A stretch of DNA of 64,000 nucleotides from Vibrio sp. B1FLJ16 (lineage in GTDB: Bacteria > Pseudomonadota > Gammaproteobacteria > Enterobacterales > Vibrionaceae). The stretch spans positions 558,001 to 622,000 of the forward strand of contig NZ_HG992750.1 of NCBI RefSeq assembly GCF_905175385.1, given 5' to 3'. The position numbers were made by a program, and so were the translations under genes. The notes beneath the pieces were generated by a model. That model saw nothing but the letters and a program-made list of their open reading frames with translations, ran no database searches and was not told where the DNA came from. This document shows positions 62,320-64,000 of this stretch, piece after piece (position 1 is the first letter of the stretch; every line of letters begins with the position of its first letter).

Positions 62320-62344
62320 ATATTTCTCATTTTATGAGAAATAT
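62320..62344. promoter_or_regulatory. Perfect palindrome upstream of the IclR gene
   Basis: ATATTTCTCAT, a TTT spacer and the exact complement form 25 bp of dyad symmetry in the 316-bp gap between the divergent IclR and EAL genes. This is a good candidate for the IclR operator and could also affect the EAL gene, whose start is at 62558. The rest of the gap shows nothing clear. Confidence 0.6.
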
Positions 62345-62557
62345 CTAAGTTGCTTATCGGGTGTGTTTCTTTTTGACCAATTTTCTGTCTCAACAATGAG
62401 GCGATTGCTACTAAATTGCTACAACGATGAATAACGCTTTGTTTCGTTTGCGGTAAGAGATCGTGGGTTGCATACTCAAAACAGTTTTCCTGTTTCTGCC
62501 CAGTGACTGTATGTCAGTTGCCTCCCCGGAGCGGTTTATACAAGGGTATTCCTTCAT

Positions 62558-64000
62558 ATGCTCGATACAGCGGTTTTAAAAAAAACCATTTTATTTTTAT
62601 TGCCTATTCCATTGGTGATACTCGGAGCCGCGTATTTAGCCCGTGAAAGTGTGCAGCGTGAACTAGAGCATCTATTAGATACAAATATATCAATTGCTGA
62701 CGCAATACTCTTTCAGGTTGATATAGAAAATCGAACTGCATTACTCCATCCTGAACATTGCGAGGAACTTCAGCAAAACTTGATGTTTGAGCGTGATATC
62801 GAAGAAATGCTGATTGTTAAAAACGGACAAATCACTTGCTCCTCGAAATTGGGCAAAGTCAGCAAATCTTTGGATGAGTACATAACGTTTCCGCGTAATC
62901 AGGCTCTGGCTTTTGGAGAAATTGAAAATTTAAATAGCCGCTTTTTGTTAGTCGTTACCGAAGGGGAGGAAGACTATCAGGTAGTGACGTTAATCGACCG
63001 TGACTACTTTGGTGCAACAATCGGTTTTAATAACGATCTACATCTAAAACGTTCTGCACTGTTCATTGGTGATCAAATTGTACCGCCTGGTGCAAAAAGA
63101 ACAGGCAGTAATCCCATAGCAATAAAATCCTCAAAAATGTTTGAATTTGAAGCCTTAAGTGAAGCCAGTGATCTATTTCTGAAACAGCGAACTACCTCAT
63201 ACCTGTTGTATTCAGGGCCTGTGATTCTGATGATTTATTTTCTGATATACACGTTACATAAACTGAACGATCCTCACCGAAACTTAATAGCTGAGCTTAA
63301 AAAAGCATTAAAGAGGGGAGATTTAACCTTACATTACCAGCCACAGATTAATGCAGACACCGGGAATGTATTCGGCTATGAAGCACTAATACGCTGGGAG
63401 CATCAACAAAAGGGGTTTATCTCCCCAGATGAATTTGTACCGGCTGCGGAGCAGAGTGGTTTAGCCACAATTTTAACCGACTTTGTCTTGGAAAAAGCAG
63501 CGGAAGACTTTCTGAAGCTGAGGTTTACTCATCCGGTACACCTGGGCGTTAATATCCCGCCTGGGTATTTTGTCGGGAAGAATGTGATTAGGAAGATCCA
63601 ACTGATTCACAGAGCTCTGAGCGAAAATAATGTGTCGCTGGGGATAGAAATTACTGAACGTCAGCTTATCGATGAAGAGGCGAGGAAACACATTGCAGCT
63701 TTGAGAATGTATGGTATTGACGTGTTGATTGATGACTTCGGTACGGGGCAGACATCGTTAGCTTTTCTTCAGCATATGCGAATTGATTATCTTAAGATTG
63801 ATAAGTGTTTCATCGAGACAATAGGCATTCCAAGCGTCAGTGCTTCTGTATTGAATGCCATTGTCCATTTTGCTGAAGAGTTAAAAGTAAAGTTAATTGC
63901 TGAAGGGGTCGAAACGGCTGAACAAGCAGAGCACCTTAAAAAAATGGGCGTGCAGTACCACCAAGGCTATCTTTATTCAAAACCTTTGCCGTTCAATCGT
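62558..64000 (+). CDS. CSS-domain EAL cyclic-di-GMP phosphodiesterase (partial, runs off the edge)
   Basis: Open reading from ATG 62558 to the window end (481 codons, no stop reached). N-terminal membrane helix (about 8-28), a periplasmic CSS domain with Cys68 and the CSS motif at 94-96, a second helix (about 214-232), then an EAL domain with intact catalytic residues: EALIRW (Glu275), GVNIPP, IEITERQ, IDDFGTG, LKIDKCFI, LIAEGVE and QGY. CSS-EAL proteins such as E. coli PdeB/PdeC hydrolyse c-di-GMP and are switched by the periplasmic disulfide state (DsbA/DsbB). The start is chosen for the signal-anchor; the ribosome site is weak. Confidence 0.9.
   Translation, partial: MLDTAVLKKTILFLLPIPLVILGAAYLARESVQRELEHLLDTNISIADAILFQVDIENRTALLHPEHCEELQQNLMFERDIEEMLIVKNGQITCSSKLGKVSKSLDEYITFPRNQALAFGEIENLNSRFLLVVTEGEEDYQVVTLIDRDYFGATIGFNNDLHLKRSALFIGDQIVPPGAKRTGSNPIAIKSSKMFEFEALSEASDLFLKQRTTSYLLYSGPVILMIYFLIYTLHKLNDPHRNLIAELKKALKRGDLTLHYQPQINADTGNVFGYEALIRWEHQQKGFISPDEFVPAAEQSGLATILTDFVLEKAAEDFLKLRFTHPVHLGVNIPPGYFVGKNVIRKIQLIHRALSENNVSLGIEITERQLIDEEARKHIAALRMYGIDVLIDDFGTGQTSLAFLQHMRIDYLKIDKCFIETIGIPSVSASVLNAIVHFAEELKVKLIAEGVETAEQAEHLKKMGVQYHQGYLYSKPLPFNR

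Noticed and set aside
1..64000. CRISPR arrays, prophage, tRNA or rRNA genes, IS elements
   Set aside because: Reading both strands, I found no regularly spaced direct repeats, no phage or transposase proteins, and no cloverleaf or rRNA-like sequence.

Overview
The window is chromosomal DNA of a marine Vibrio, most likely of the Harveyi clade. That placement is an inference from protein content and gene style: OmpU-type porin, YaeQ, ArfA, two chemoreceptors, CSS-EAL phosphodiesterase, caa3 oxidase cluster and many small intergenic inverted-repeat elements. I see no rRNA, tRNA, CRISPR array, transposase, integrase or prophage. The accessory mix suggests the second chromosome, but the sequence alone cannot prove it.

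Layout. 0-7 kb: Aer-like receptor, tandem glutaredoxin, a porin, a candidate sigma54-driven small RNA, a FAH-family hydrolase, an AzlCD exporter and a LysE exporter. 7-9.4 kb: an AT-rich two-gene module that looks like a membrane-active toxin with its immunity protein, bracketed by near-identical inverted terminators, followed by a 265-bp inverted-repeat element. 9.4-19.2 kb: a phosphosugar mutase, then a complete caa3-type cytochrome c oxidase cluster (coxB, coxA, cox11, coxC, DUF2909, SURF1, a Sco-like protein, ctaA, ctaB). 19.2-24.1 kb: FKBP isomerase, DsbA-like lipoprotein, OmpA-type lipoprotein, glutaredoxin, YaeQ, cold-shock protein and ArfA. 24.3-29.4 kb: an envelope lipid/lipoprotein ABC operon in which two of five genes are frameshifted at homopolymers. 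29.6-46 kb: a chemoreceptor, Dps, HAD phosphatase, sugar dehydrogenase, iron alcohol dehydrogenase, ElbB, YddG, CDF transporter, LysR regulator, methyltransferase, acetoacetyl-CoA synthetase, PhhAB, a beta-propeller lipoprotein and HopJ. 46-53 kb: a redox/quinone-stress region with an HxlR regulator, peroxiredoxin, FrnE, CMD protein, MdaB and LtrA, which shares a repeated operator motif and carries a fossil mdaB copy. 53-64 kb: a K+ channel, two DEAD-box helicases, a stand-alone TrpB, pyrrolidone carboxyl peptidase, a CobW GTPase, an IclR regulator with an arginase-fold relative, and a CSS-EAL phosphodiesterase that runs off the right edge.

How the genes work together. The oxidase cluster encodes the structural subunits plus copper and haem A assembly factors. 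PhhA/PhhB form a phenylalanine-to-tyrosine pathway behind a TyrR-like box. The 47-51 kb genes appear to be one HxlR-controlled regulon.

On quality: six single-base indels break five otherwise well-conserved genes. Four of the six lie in homopolymers, so assembly error must be excluded before any of them is treated as biology.
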